Below, in pieces: positions 16,813 through 26,248 of a DNA stretch of 64,000 bases; position 1 is the stretch's first letter; the number at the start of each line of letters is the position of its first letter. This DNA is from Alphaproteobacteria bacterium (GTDB lineage Bacteria; Pseudomonadota; Alphaproteobacteria; UBA6615). A program made the translations under genes and the position numbers. The notes beneath the pieces were generated by a model. The model saw nothing but the letters and a program-made list of their open reading frames with translations. It ran no database searches and had not been told where the DNA came from. The stretch is from positions 144,347-208,346 of the forward strand of contig JAJFJA010000056.1 in assembly GCA_021774445.1 (NCBI GenBank). Reading direction: 5' to 3'.

Positions 16813-18342
16813 TCAACGCCGTTCCGGCAGGCGATCTTCCTCTGCCAAGTCATTGAACTGCGTTGTGTTGCCATCGAAACTCATATGCACGGTGCCGATC
16901 GGACCATGACGCTGCTTGGCGAGAATGACTTCCGCCTTGTTGCGACATTTGGCCAACAGCTCTTCATGGCGAATCGCCCGTTCGTTGAACTTGTCGTCGC
17001 TTTCGGTGTCGCGTTGGGTGGGCGTGTCGCGATCGCGATAATATTCCTCGCGATACAGGAACATAACGACGTCGGCGTCCTGCTCGATTGAGCCCGATTC
17101 GCGCAGATCCGACAACTGCGGCCGCTTGTCTTCGCGCTGCTCAACCGCACGAGACAACTGGCTCAGGGCAATCACCGGCACGCTGAGTTCCTTGGCGATG
17201 GCCTTTAGGCCGCGGGTGATATCGGACACTTCCTGGACGCGATTCTCACTGCGCATGCCTTGCGTCGGCCGCATAAGTTGCAGGTAATCGACAACGATAA
17301 CGCTCAGACCCTGCTGGCGCTTGAGGCGGCGGGCACGGGTGCGCAGGGCGGTTACCGACAGGGCCGGGGTGTCGTCAATAAACAGGGGCAAGCTGTGCAG
17401 CTGGCGGGAGACGTCGAAGATGCGACCGAAATCATCCTCGCCGATGGCGCCGCGACGAATATTGTCGGATCGTACGCCGGTGGTCTGGGAAATAACACGG
17501 GTCGCGAGCTGATCGGAGGACATCTCCAACGAGAAGAAGGCGACGACTTCGCGATCCTGGACCTCATTGCCGCTGTCGTCACGACGCGTGCGTTTGGCAT
17601 TTGCCGCGTTGAAAGCAATGTTGGTGGCAAGCGCGGTTTTGCCCATCGAGGGTCGGGCGGCGATAATCAGCAGATCCGACTCATGTAGGCCGCCTAAGCG
17701 CTGGTCGAGGTCGCGAAAACCGGTCGGTACACCGACCAGGTCGCCATCGCGCTTGTAAGCCGACTCGGCCATGTCGATGGCACGGACCAGGGCATTGTTG
17801 AACTCCTTGAGTCCGCCCTCGACCTCACCTTGCTCGGCCAGGCCGAAGAGCTTTTCCTCCGCCAGTTCGATCTGGCTGTTGGCGGTTTCGTCGAGGCTGG
17901 GGCTGAAGGCGCCGTTGACCATGTCATCGCCGATATTGATGAGCTCGCGGCGCAGGAAGCAGTCGTAGACGATGCGGCCGAGATCATGAGCGTTCTGAAT
18001 CGTCAGCACGGCGTTGGCGAGGCGGGCGAGATATTGCGTGCCGCCAACTTCGTTCAAGGATTCGTCATGCTCGAAAAACCCCTTGAGGGTCATCGGGGTG
18101 GCCAACTGGCCCCGGTCGATCAAGCGCTCGCAGGCTTCATAGATGCGGCCATGGATGGGATCCGCAAAGTGCTCAAAGCGCAAAAAATCCTGCACCCGTT
18201 CATAGGCGCGGTTGTTCGCCAGGACGGCGCCGAGCAGGGCCATTTCCGCTTCGTAATTATGCGGCGGCGTGCGGACAAAGTCTTCCTCCTGCGACAGCTC
18301 GTGCAGGGGGGTGACCTTGGGCGATGTTTCCGACGCTGGCAT
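16813..18342 (-). CDS. dnaB: Replicative DNA helicase DnaB
   Basis: A 509-residue helicase. The N-terminal domain starts at TPPHNYEAEMALLGAVLANN, and the RecA-like domain has Walker A ARPSMGKTALATN, the VVDYLQLM Walker B strand and the QLSRAVEQR motif. It unwinds DNA as a hexamer at the replication fork. No intein is present. It is the first gene of the minus-strand run dnaB-alr-mlaE-mlaF-radA-cvpA-purF. Confidence 0.96.
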   Translation of the reverse strand: MPASETSPKVTPLHELSQEEDFVRTPPHNYEAEMALLGAVLANNRAYERVQDFLRFEHFADPIHGRIYEACERLIDRGQLATPMTLKGFFEHDESLNEVGGTQYLARLANAVLTIQNAHDLGRIVYDCFLRRELINIGDDMVNGAFSPSLDETANSQIELAEEKLFGLAEQGEVEGGLKEFNNALVRAIDMAESAYKRDGDLVGVPTGFRDLDQRLGGLHESDLLIIAARPSMGKTALATNIAFNAANAKRTRRDDSGNEVQDREVVAFFSLEMSSDQLATRVISQTTGVRSDNIRRGAIGEDDFGRIFDVSRQLHSLPLFIDDTPALSVTALRTRARRLKRQQGLSVIVVDYLQLMRPTQGMRSENRVQEVSDITRGLKAIAKELSVPVIALSQLSRAVEQREDKRPQLSDLRESGSIEQDADVVMFLYREEYYRDRDTPTQRDTESDDKFNERAIRHEELLAKCRNKAEVILAKQRHGPIGTVHMSFDGNTTQFNDLAEEDRLPERR

Positions 18343-18409
18343 GGGAGCGGCACCCTAACAGCGTCGCTCATGTCGGCGCTGTGGCAAATTGCGTGAGTTT
18401 GTTGAATTA

Positions 18410-18446
18410 GGAGGACAACCGCCGTGCGGCTTTGCACGGAGCCTCC
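18410..18446. other. Two-tier hairpin between dnaB and cfa
   Basis: In the 162-base gap, an inner stem CCGTGC (18422-18427) / GCACGG (18434-18439) closes a 6-base loop, and an outer stem GGAGG (18410-18414) / CCTCC (18442-18446) encloses it. On the minus strand the element follows cfa and precedes dnaB, so it may be a cfa transcript end, an attenuator or part of a small RNA. No T-run follows. Nothing else was recognised in the gap. Confidence 0.35.
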
Positions 18447-18504
18447 AAAACGCTCCCGTTAGTAGCGTATCGTCCCGAGTCGGGGACAGGCCCTCGGCGC
18501 CGCC

Positions 18505-19770
18505 CTACTGAGCGGCTTGTTCGGCGCCCGCCGTCGCGCACTCCCAGTCGGTGATGTAGTCGCGGGTCAGGGGCACGGCGTCCTGGCGCTTGGTTAGCTG
18601 GAGCTGGAAGACCATTTGACCCATATGGCGAAACGACATCTCCGAGCCGACCAAATAGAATTCCCACATGCGGCAGAAGCGCTCATCGTACAGCTTTACC
18701 GCTTCGTCCCGTCGGGCCAGAAAGCGCTTGTGCCAATGGCGCAGGGTGTCGGCGTAGTGAAGTCGAAGAACCTCGATGTCGGTGACCCACAGACCAGCCT
18801 TCTCAACGGCCCGCAAGACTTCCGACAATGCCGGGGTGTAACCGCCGGGGAAAATGTATTTGCGGAGCCAGGGGTTGGTGTTGCTGGGCGGCTGGCGGCG
18901 GCCGATCGAATGCAGCACGAAAACGCCGTCATCGGCGAGGAGATCCTTGGCCTTGCGGAAAAACTCGACATAGTGACCGGCGCCGACATGTTCGAACATG
19001 CCGACCGAGACGATGCGGTCATACGGCCCGATCTGCTTACGGTAGTCGCGTAGCTCGAACTTTACGCGATCGCTCAGCCCGGCGTCGGCGGCCCGAGTGT
19101 TGCTGACTTTGTGCTGTTGTACGGACAGCGTTACGCCGTCGACCTTGGCGGCGCCCTGTTGGGCAAGGTACATGCCGAGGCCACCCCAGCCGGAGCCGAT
19201 ATCCAGCAGCTTGAGGTCGGGCCGGTCGAGCTGCAGCTTGGCGGCGAGATGGCATTTTTTGTTGAGCTGGGCTTGTTCAAGGCTGTCGTGCTCAGAACAA
19301 AAATAGGCGCAGGAGTATTGCCGGTCGTCGTCCAGAAATAGGTCGTAGAGCTCATCCGACAGGTCATAATGATGCGCGACATTGCGCTGGGCGCGACCAA
19401 TGGGGTTGTGCTGCTGCAGATACCGCAGGGCACGACCAAGAAAGGCGCCGATGGTCTGCAAGGGGTGAGTTTCGAGTTGCTCGAGGTTGCGACCGGCGAT
19501 ATCGAGCAGGCCGTGCAGGTCCCCTTCCTCAATGGTCAGGGTCCCGTCCATGTAGGCTTCGCCCAGATAGAGCTTGGGATTCAGCGCGAGCCGCCGATGC
19601 AGGCGGCGATCGTGCAAACGAATCGTCACACGTGGTTCAGCGCCGTCGCCAAACCGCCAGTGTTTGCCCCGAGCGTCGATAAGCCGTAGGTCCCCATGGC
19701 TGATCGCCCTATCCATGAAACGTGCCAGAAACATCGCTGCCTCATCTCTGGTCCAGACCGGCACCGGCAC
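18505..19770 (-). CDS. cfa: Cyclopropane-fatty-acyl-phospholipid synthase
   Basis: A 421-residue SAM-dependent enzyme that adds a methylene bridge to unsaturated acyl chains of membrane phospholipids. It has an N-terminal lipid-binding part (RVTIRLHDRRLHRRLALNP) and a methyltransferase domain with the SAM motif LLDIGSGWGGLGMYLA. It also has YDRIVSVGMFEHVG, VLHSIGR and YIFPGGYTP. C-terminal EFYLVGSEMSFRH is typical. It is a membrane-surface cytoplasmic enzyme. It stands alone between rplI and dnaB. Confidence 0.94.
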   Translation of the reverse strand: MPVPVWTRDEAAMFLARFMDRAISHGDLRLIDARGKHWRFGDGAEPRVTIRLHDRRLHRRLALNPKLYLGEAYMDGTLTIEEGDLHGLLDIAGRNLEQLETHPLQTIGAFLGRALRYLQQHNPIGRAQRNVAHHYDLSDELYDLFLDDDRQYSCAYFCSEHDSLEQAQLNKKCHLAAKLQLDRPDLKLLDIGSGWGGLGMYLAQQGAAKVDGVTLSVQQHKVSNTRAADAGLSDRVKFELRDYRKQIGPYDRIVSVGMFEHVGAGHYVEFFRKAKDLLADDGVFVLHSIGRRQPPSNTNPWLRKYIFPGGYTPALSEVLRAVEKAGLWVTDIEVLRLHYADTLRHWHKRFLARRDEAVKLYDERFCRMWEFYLVGSEMSFRHMGQMVFQLQLTKRQDAVPLTRDYITDWECATAGAEQAAQ

Positions 19771-19951
19771 GGTCGCGTCCGGTGTCCTCTAAATCTTTTC
19801 AGGGAATCTAGCAGAACTCGATGCCGACTCGCAAAACCAAGGAAGCGATATGGCCAAATCGTGACAGGGCACTCCGCCGAAGCACTTCCTCCGGCGTAGG
19901 CTCAAGGGGCTGTCAGCTTCGATAGAAGGCATAAGCGATGCTAGAGGCTGG

Positions 19952-20575
19952 CTAGTTCTCGACGTTTTCCGGTGTCGGTTCAGCCGCCGGTTCAGCCTCA
20001 TTATCGGACGCATCGGTCAGAGCCAGAGCGGCTTCCGCGGCGATAAGAGCGGCCTCGGCGGCATCTTCTTCGGATTCCCGATCCGCCTCAGTAACGGCGC
20101 CACCACGAACGATCTGAATCGCTGCTTCTTCATCGCTTTTAGCGACGTTGGCGGTCACAGACACTACCACTTCCGGGTGAAGCGCGACGCGAATAGGATG
20201 GAGACCAAGGGACTTGATGGCCCGGTCCAGGCGAATCTGCCGACGCTCAATGGTAAAACCTGCCGTGGTTACGGCCTCGGCGATGTCGCGGCTGTTAACC
20301 GATCCGTAGAGCTGGCCGCTGTCGCTGGCTTGTCGGATGACGACCACGGCAAGGCCATCCAGCTTGTCGCCCACCGATTCGGCCTCGCTGCGAGCCTCTA
20401 GATTGTCGGCCTCAAGCTGGGACCTGCGGGCGTCGATGTCGGCGATGTTGGTTGCCGTCGCCCTTACCGCCTTCTTTTGCGGGAGCAAAAAATTACGCGC
20501 GAAACCGTCGCGGACTTTCACGATATCGCCGATCTGTCCGAGCTTCTCGACACGCTCTAACAACACTATCTGCAT
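19952..20575 (-). CDS. rplI: 50S ribosomal protein L9 with acidic C-terminal extension
   Basis: A 207-residue L9. The N-terminal rRNA-binding domain ([24 protein letters not shown], shown in two parts: [13 protein letters not shown] and [17 protein letters not shown]) and the C-terminal domain ([16 protein letters not shown]) are complete by about residue 150. A Glu/Ala-rich tail of about 50 residues follows, common in alphaproteobacterial L9 and likely disordered. It is the last gene of the rpsF-rpsR-rplI operon, 24 bases after rpsR. Confidence 0.95.
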   Translation of the reverse strand: MQIVLLERVEKLGQIGDIVKVRDGFARNFLLPQKKAVRATATNIADIDARRSQLEADNLEARSEAESVGDKLDGLAVVVIRQASDSGQLYGSVNSRDIAEAVTTAGFTIERRQIRLDRAIKSLGLHPIRVALHPEVVVSVTANVAKSDEEAAIQIVRGGAVTEADRESEEDAAEAALIAAEAALALTDASDNEAEPAAEPTPENVEN

Positions 20576-20599
20576 GATATTCTCCAGGCCCGCGACAGG

Positions 20600-20848
20600 C
20601 TAACTAGCCACGTAGGGCAAGAGGGCGAGGAAGCGCGCGCGTTTGATTGCGCGGGCCAGCTCGCGCTGCTTCTTAGCCGATACGGCGGTGATGCGACTCG
20701 GGACGATCTTGCCGCGCTCCGAAATGAAGCGCTGCATGAGTTTGACGTCCTTGTAGTCGATACGCGGCGCGTTGGCGCCAGAGAACGGGCAAGTCTTCTT
20801 GCGGCGGAAGAATGGCCGGCGTGTCGCCGGGCGACGACCCTCAGACAT
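20600..20848 (-). CDS. rpsR: 30S ribosomal protein S18
   Basis: An 82-residue S18 with [19 protein letters not shown] and the C-terminal [20 protein letters not shown], which contacts 16S rRNA and pairs with S6 on the platform. The start ATG overlaps the rpsF stop by one base (TAATG), so the two partners are translationally coupled. Confidence 0.97.
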   Translation of the reverse strand: MSEGRRPATRRPFFRRKKTCPFSGANAPRIDYKDVKLMQRFISERGKIVPSRITAVSAKKQRELARAIKRARFLALLPYVAS

Positions 20849-21336
20849 TAGCTTGCCTCCTCAGTTGCAGGTGTGGGGGCCGGTTCCGGGGCCGCCGTCT
20901 GGGCCGGGGCCGGTGTCTCGGCCGCGGGCTCGCTCCTGGGACTATCGCCTCTGGGACCATCGCCGCGTGGACCATCGCCGCGCGGACGATCGCGGCGGCC
21001 GCTGTCGCGATCGCGCCGACCCTGCATGACGACGGAGGGGCCCTCCTCAAACTCGTCGACGCGCAAGGTCAGGGATCGCAAAATGTCTTCGTGGAGCCGT
21101 TCCTGGCGCTCGAGCTCGGCTATCGCGTCGCTGGGAGCGTCGAGATTTAACAGGACGTAGTGGCCTTTCCGGTTCTTCTTGATCCGGTAGGCCATGGTGC
21201 GCAGGCCCCAATACTCGGATTTGGCGACGGTACCGCCGCCTTCTTGAATGAGACCGGAGAAAGTCTCGACCATGCTGTCGACCTGGGCCGACGACACGTC
21301 TTGGCGCGCAATGAAGATATGCTCGTAAAGAGCCAT
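20848..21336 (-). CDS. rpsF: 30S ribosomal protein S6 with repetitive C-terminal tail
   Basis: A 162-residue S6. The conserved domain runs from [16 protein letters not shown] to [14 protein letters not shown] (about residue 108). It is followed by a basic segment [14 protein letters not shown], three near-repeats of [10 protein letters not shown] and an Ala/Pro/Glu tail, probably disordered. S6 binds 16S rRNA with S18. A longer open frame upstream (to 21606) is rejected because the conserved N-terminus begins at ATG 21336 with GGGAG upstream. Confidence 0.95.
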   Translation of the reverse strand: MALYEHIFIARQDVSSAQVDSMVETFSGLIQEGGGTVAKSEYWGLRTMAYRIKKNRKGHYVLLNLDAPSDAIAELERQERLHEDILRSLTLRVDEFEEGPSVVMQGRRDRDSGRRDRPRGDGPRGDGPRGDSPRSEPAAETPAPAQTAAPEPAPTPATEEAS

Positions 21337-21378
21337 GGGTAAAACGCTCCCTTCGGCTGTTTGCGGACCGCCGCCATT

Positions 21379-21396
21379 CGCTTCACCGCAGAAGCG
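21379..21396 (-). promoter_or_regulatory. Hairpin in the rpsF leader
   Basis: Read on the minus strand, CGCTTC-TGCGGT-GAAGCG forms a perfect 6-base stem with a 6-base loop, 42 bases upstream of the rpsF start. Leaders of rpsF mRNAs in many bacteria carry an S6:S18-binding structure for feedback control, and this hairpin could be part of one. The full consensus could not be established by eye. The rest of the 257-base divergent gap to fabD holds no gene. Confidence 0.25.
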
Positions 21397-21593
21397 CGGC
21401 CGCACGGCCCTAGCCGACCCTGTGTTGAATTGGCGGGCCGGCAAGGAGTTATGAGGAGGCGGAATAAACCACAAGGGTGAGAGGAGAGCAAGCACGGCAA
21501 TCTGCACCGGCTTGCCGCGGCAAGGGGTGGGCGCTATGACTGATCGGCTGTCGGGCGAGGGGTATCCGGCCAAGTTCGCAATTGGGATGAGAA

Positions 21594-22535
21594 ATGGCTC
21601 TAGCATTGGTTTATCCGGGTCAAGGAAGCCAGGCGGTCGGGATGGGGAAAGAGCTGGCGGAAGCCTTCCCCGTGGCGCGGCAGCTGTTCGAGGAAGTCGA
21701 CGACGCGCTCAACCAACATCTCACGAAACTGATGTTCGAAGGCCCGGAGGCCGATTTGACTCTCACCGAGAATGCCCAGCCGGCCCTCATGGCGGTGAGC
21801 TTGGCGCTGACCCGGGTGTTGGAGGTCGACGGCGGTCGACCGGTTCCGGCGTTGGCATCGCTGGTCGCCGGCCACAGTCTGGGGGAATATTCGGCGCTCG
21901 CGGCGGCCGGCAGTTTCAGCATCGCCGAGGCGGCGAAGCTGCTCAAACTGCGCGGCATGGCGATGCAGGCCGCGGTGCCGGTCGGCGAGGGCGCGATGGC
22001 GGCGTTGTTGGGGATGGCGCTGGAGACCGCGGAGCAATTGGTCAGCGACGTCGCCGACGACGGTATCTGTGCCATCGCCAACGATAATTCTCCCGGCCAA
22101 GTGGTGATCAGCGGAGCGGCCGAGGTGGTGCAGCGTGCGGCCGAGCTGGCCAAGGAGCGGGGTGCGAAGCGTGCCGTCATGCTAGCGGTGAGCGCACCGT
22201 TCCATTGCTCGATGATGCATCCGGCCGCAGATGTTATGGCGGAGGCCCTGGCGGCGATCAATCTGCGGCCGCCTTGCGTGCCATTGATAGCGAACGTCAC
22301 CGCGGCCGACGTCACGCGGCCGGATCAGATCCGCTCGTTGCTGGTGGACCAGGTAACGGCACGGGTGCGTTGGCGGGAGAGTGTGGAGGCGATGCGCGAG
22401 CGCGGGGTCGATACCTTGGTGGAAATCGGACCAGGCAAGGTCCTGTCCGGCTTGACGCGCCGGATCGACCGCGATCTTGGCGCCAAGAATGTTGAATCGC
22501 CGGATGACGTCGAGACCTTTCTGAAGGGACTGTAA
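21594..22535 (+). CDS. fabD: Malonyl-CoA:ACP transacylase FabD
   Basis: A 313-residue acyltransferase that loads malonyl groups onto ACP. It starts with [18 protein letters not shown] and has the nucleophile Ser in [14 protein letters not shown] and the catalytic His in [12 protein letters not shown]. The oxyanion GQ motif is [12 protein letters not shown]. The start ATG 21594 has GGGATGAG upstream. It is the first gene of fabD-fabG-acpP-fabF-mltG and diverges from the rpsF operon. Confidence 0.96.
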   Translation: MALALVYPGQGSQAVGMGKELAEAFPVARQLFEEVDDALNQHLTKLMFEGPEADLTLTENAQPALMAVSLALTRVLEVDGGRPVPALASLVAGHSLGEYSALAAAGSFSIAEAAKLLKLRGMAMQAAVPVGEGAMAALLGMALETAEQLVSDVADDGICAIANDNSPGQVVISGAAEVVQRAAELAKERGAKRAVMLAVSAPFHCSMMHPAADVMAEALAAINLRPPCVPLIANVTAADVTRPDQIRSLLVDQVTARVRWRESVEAMRERGVDTLVEIGPGKVLSGLTRRIDRDLGAKNVESPDDVETFLKGL

Positions 22536-22553
22536 CGACTATTGGGAGATCCT

Positions 22554-23294
22554 GTGGTGGGCAATCTGGACGGCAAAGGGGCCCTGGTCACCGGGGCGAG
22601 CGGGGATATCGGTGCGGCCATCGCGCGGGCCTTGCACGGGGCCGGTGCCAAGGTGGCGTTGAGCGGAACGCGGGTGGAGCGGCTGGAGGCCTTGGCGGTT
22701 GACCTGGGCGAGGGTGCTTTTGTAACGCCGGCCGATCTGGCCGACATAGATGCGCTGGCGGCACTGCCACGTGAGGCCGAAGCGGCAATCGGCACGCTGG
22801 ATATCGTGGTCAACAATGCGGGTCTGACGCGGGATAACCTGGCGATGCGGATGAAGGACGAAGAATGGCAACTGGTCCTGGCGATCAATCTCACGGCCGC
22901 CTTCACGCTTTGCCGTGGGGCGCTGCGGGGAATGATGAAACGGCGTTGGGGGCGTATTATCAACATAACCTCGGTCGTTGGGGTCACGGGTAATCCCGGG
23001 CAGGCCAATTATGCGGCGTCGAAAGCCGGGCTTATCGGCATGTCGAAATCGTTGGCGCAAGAGGTCGCAAGCCGTGGGGTGACGGTAAATTGCCTGGCGC
23101 CCGGTTTCATCAAGAGCGCCATGACCGATGCCCTGAGCGAGGCACAACAGGCCGCCATCCTGGCCAAAATTCCGGCCGGTCATATGGGCGCCGCCGACGA
23201 CATAGCGGCGGCGGCGGCCTTCCTCGCGGGCCCAGAAAGCCACTACATTACCGGCCAGACCCTGCACGTAAATGGTGGAATGGCGATGATATGA
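22554..23294 (+). CDS. fabG: 3-oxoacyl-ACP reductase FabG
   Basis: An SDR of about 246 residues with [19 protein letters not shown], catalytic Ser in NITSVVG 13 residues before Tyr, and YAASK. It reduces 3-oxoacyl-ACP with NADPH in each round of fatty-acid elongation. The start is one of two tandem GTG codons (22554 or 22557), with GGGAG at 22544-22548; a TTG at 22542 is in frame but sits ahead of the ribosome site. It follows fabD by 18 bases. Confidence 0.95.
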   Translation: MVGNLDGKGALVTGASGDIGAAIARALHGAGAKVALSGTRVERLEALAVDLGEGAFVTPADLADIDALAALPREAEAAIGTLDIVVNNAGLTRDNLAMRMKDEEWQLVLAINLTAAFTLCRGALRGMMKRRWGRIINITSVVGVTGNPGQANYAASKAGLIGMSKSLAQEVASRGVTVNCLAPGFIKSAMTDALSEAQQAAILAKIPAGHMGAADDIAAAAAFLAGPESHYITGQTLHVNGGMAMI

Positions 23295-23473
23295 GAGTGA
23301 TGGTCCCATGGTTGGCGCTTGACGGCGCCGCCGATCCCAGCTACTTCGGCGCCCCGCACAAGCTGGTCAAGCCAAGGGATAATATGATAGCAGTGCGCGT
23401 CGGTCGAAAAGTGATCGATGATCGTATCGCTGCGGCGCTTGCGTGCACCAGCCAATCACCTGAGGAACGAACG

Positions 23474-23710
23474 ATGAGCGATATCGCGGAGCGTGTTAAA
23501 AAGATTGTGGTGGAGCATTTGGGCGTCGACGAATCGAAGGTTAGCGAAAGCGCCAGTTTCATCGATGACCTTGGCGCAGACAGCCTCGACACAGTCGAGT
23601 TGGTGATGGCGTTCGAGGAAGAATTTGGCTGCGAGATCCCGGATGACGCGGCGGAGAAGATCCTTACCGTCGGCGATGCGACCGGATTCCTTGAGAAAAA
23701 CACCGGTTGA
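23474..23710 (+). CDS. acpP: Acyl carrier protein
   Basis: A 78-residue acidic protein with the phosphopantetheine attachment Ser in [19 protein letters not shown]. It carries growing acyl chains for the Fab enzymes around it. An open frame from 23288 reads through the gap, but ATG 23474 with GAGGAACG upstream gives the standard ACP N-terminus ([12 protein letters not shown]). The 180-base gap after fabG suggests its own promoter, consistent with the high ACP demand. Confidence 0.97.
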   Translation: MSDIAERVKKIVVEHLGVDESKVSESASFIDDLGADSLDTVELVMAFEEEFGCEIPDDAAEKILTVGDATGFLEKNTG

Positions 23711-23787
23711 CCCGAAAGGGCTAGACCGGTCATGACCGCGCAAGGTGGTGTTGTGCCGCTGATCAGGTCGAGAACAACGGGATCGGC

Positions 23788-25047
23788 ATGAGACGAGTGG
23801 TTGTAACCGGCCTGGGCCTCGTAACGCCGCTCGGGGTTGGCGCCGAAACCAACTGGAATCGGCTGATCGACGGCCAATCGGGCATTCGCGGCATCCAGGC
23901 GTTCGACGTGTCGGACCTGCCGTCGAAAATTGCCGGTCTGGTGCCGAGAGGCGATACCGAGAGCGGCAGTTTCAACGCGGATGACTGGGTCGAGCCAAAG
24001 ATCCGGCGGCGCATGGACGAGTTTATCGTCTTCGCCATGGCGGCCGCCACGCAAGCGGTCGAAGATGCCGGGTGGAAACCGACGGACGCAGAGGGCCAGG
24101 AACGAACCGGTGTGATGATCGGCTCGGGGATCGGCGGCCTGCAATCGATCTATGAAGGCTCGCTCATCCTACGTGACAAGGGACCGCGAAAACTGGGTCC
24201 GTTCTTTATCCCATCTTCGCTGATCAACCTGGCGTCCGGGCATGTATCGATCAAGTTCGGCTTCAAGGGACCGAACCATTCCGCGGTGACCGCCTGCTCG
24301 ACCGGCGCCCATGCGATCGGTGACGCGGCGCGGCTGATCGCATTGGATGACGCGGATGTCATGCTTGCCGGCGGGACCGAGGCCGCCGTGTGTCGCTTGG
24401 GTATCGCCGGCTTCGCTTCGGCGCGGGCGCTTTCAACCTCCTACAACGACACGCCGTCGCGGGCGTCCCGGCCATGGGACAAGGGCCGGGATGGCTTCGT
24501 CATGGGCGAAGGGGCCGGCGTGGTCGTGCTCGAAGAATACGAGCACGCGAAGGCGCGCGGGGCTCGAATGTTTGCCGAAATAATCGGTTATGGCCTGTCC
24601 GGTGATGCGCATCACATTACGGCACCGGCGGCCGATGGTGACGGCGCCTTTCGGGCGATGCGGAATGCGCTGAAGCGGGCCGGGCTGGAACCCAAGGATA
24701 TTGACTACATCAATGCCCATGGCACGTCGACGCCGCTGGGTGACGTAATCGAATTGGGGGCGGTAAAGCGCCTGTTTGGCGACCATGCCTACGATCTGTG
24801 CATGTCGTCGACGAAATCGGCTGTCGGCCATCTGCTCGGCGCCGCCGGAAGTGTCGAAGCCATCTACTCGATCTTAGCCTTGAACAAGCAGATGGTGCCG
24901 CCGACCTTGAACCTGGACGACCCGTCGGACGGGTGCGACATGGATTTGGTCCCGCATGTGGCAAAGTCCCGCGAAGTTCGCACCGTGTTAAGCAACTCGT
25001 TCGGGTTTGGCGGGACGAACGCATCCCTCATTTTTGCCGCCGCTTGA
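23788..25047 (+). CDS. fabF: 3-oxoacyl-ACP synthase II FabF
   Basis: A 419-residue condensing enzyme extending acyl-ACP with malonyl-ACP. The catalytic triad is visible: Cys in TACSTGAHAIGDAA, His in NAHGTSTPLGD and His in KSAVGHLLGAAGSVEA. It ends with SNSFGFGGTNASLIF. It lies 77 bases after acpP and 18 bases before mltG. Confidence 0.96.
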   Translation: MRRVVVTGLGLVTPLGVGAETNWNRLIDGQSGIRGIQAFDVSDLPSKIAGLVPRGDTESGSFNADDWVEPKIRRRMDEFIVFAMAAATQAVEDAGWKPTDAEGQERTGVMIGSGIGGLQSIYEGSLILRDKGPRKLGPFFIPSSLINLASGHVSIKFGFKGPNHSAVTACSTGAHAIGDAARLIALDDADVMLAGGTEAAVCRLGIAGFASARALSTSYNDTPSRASRPWDKGRDGFVMGEGAGVVVLEEYEHAKARGARMFAEIIGYGLSGDAHHITAPAADGDGAFRAMRNALKRAGLEPKDIDYINAHGTSTPLGDVIELGAVKRLFGDHAYDLCMSSTKSAVGHLLGAAGSVEAIYSILALNKQMVPPTLNLDDPSDGCDMDLVPHVAKSREVRTVLSNSFGFGGTNASLIFAAA

Positions 25048-25065
25048 GCAGGGCGGGAGTCGCCG

Positions 25066-26172
25066 ATGACACGCGGCCAGGGCTCGACAGACGCCGATAG
25101 CGGCGGTCGAAGCCGCCCGGAAACTCCGGGCAAGCCGCCGAGTGATCCGGCCACCGCGGGCAGTTGGAAGGCCAGCCGAGGGCTCCGCCGGTCGCTGGTG
25201 GTTCTCGGATTATCGGTGGCGCTGGTCGCCGGACTGGGTGCGGCCGGGCTGTTCTATGTGGTGTCGCTGACCGATCGTCCGGGACCGCTGACCGCCGAAA
25301 CGTCGGTGGTCGTGGCGCGGGGCACCCCGGTCAACGCCATTGCGACGCAGCTCAAGGACGCCGGCGTGATCGAGAATGCAGGCCTGTTTGCCCTGACGGT
25401 GCGATTGTTTGGCGAATCGCAGCCGCTGCGCGCGGGAGAATTCGCCTTTCCGGCAGGTGTCAGCGTGCGCGGCAGCATGGAAGTCCTGCAATCGGGGCAA
25501 CCGGTGTTGCGGCGCCTGACGATCCCGGAAGGACTGACCACCGGGCAGGTGTTGGCGCTGGTGTCGGCGACGGAGGGACTTGCGGGTCCGGTGTCTGAAC
25601 CCGAGGGTGAGGGCCGACTGCTGCCGGAGACATACTATTTCTCGCTCGATGACAGCCGGGCGGAGATTGTCGACCGGATGCAGCAAAGCCTGCGCGAGGT
25701 TCTGGCGGAGCTGTGGTTGCAACGGGCGCCCGATCTGCCCTTCACGACGCCCGAGGAGGCTCTGGTATTGGCCTCGATCGTGGAAAAAGAGACTGGGCTG
25801 GACGACGAGAGGCCGCTGATTGCCGCGGTGTTCATCAATCGTTTGCGGCGTGGTATGCGGCTGCAATCGGATCCAACGGTCGCTTTCGGCCTGGCGCCAC
25901 CCGGGCGGCCGCTGGAACGGGCCCTGACTCGCGCCGACCTACGCGCAGACCATCCCTACAACACCTATCAGATCGATGGACTGCCGCCAGAACCGATCGC
26001 CAATGCAGGACGTGCCAGTATCGAGGCGGTCCTTAATCCGGCGGAAAGCGATAACCTGTTTTTTGTCGCCGACGGCAGCGGCGGGCATGCGTTTGCGGTG
26101 ACCCTGCAAGAGCACAATCGCAACGTCGCGAAGTGGCGCCGGGTCCAGCGGCAATCGTCGAGCGGCAACTAG
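25066..26172 (+). CDS. mltG: Endolytic murein transglycosylase MltG
   Basis: A 368-residue inner-membrane protein. A Gly/Pro-rich cytoplasmic arm of about 45 residues precedes one membrane segment (LVVLGLSVALVAGLGAAGLFYVV), then the periplasmic YceG domain with a LysM-like part (VNAIATQLKDAGVIEN). The catalytic Glu is in LASIVEKETGLDDERP, with LQSDPTVAFG and HPYNTYQIDGLPPEPIANAG. MltG cuts nascent glycan strands and ends their elongation. Linkage to the fab cluster is common in this group. Confidence 0.94.
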   Translation: MTRGQGSTDADSGGRSRPETPGKPPSDPATAGSWKASRGLRRSLVVLGLSVALVAGLGAAGLFYVVSLTDRPGPLTAETSVVVARGTPVNAIATQLKDAGVIENAGLFALTVRLFGESQPLRAGEFAFPAGVSVRGSMEVLQSGQPVLRRLTIPEGLTTGQVLALVSATEGLAGPVSEPEGEGRLLPETYYFSLDDSRAEIVDRMQQSLREVLAELWLQRAPDLPFTTPEEALVLASIVEKETGLDDERPLIAAVFINRLRRGMRLQSDPTVAFGLAPPGRPLERALTRADLRADHPYNTYQIDGLPPEPIANAGRASIEAVLNPAESDNLFFVADGSGGHAFAVTLQEHNRNVAKWRRVQRQSSSGN

Positions 26173-26248
26173 GGCGTGGCTGGCGCTGGCAAAGACGGCA
26201 GGTGCTTTTGCGCCCAGGCGCGGGTCCCGGCCGGCGCACCCGTGGTAT

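Noticed and set aside
20900-21020. Tandem repeat array at the 3' end of rpsF
   Set aside because: The repeats are in frame, encode RGDGP-type residues and number only three, so they are part of the S6 tail and not a separate element.
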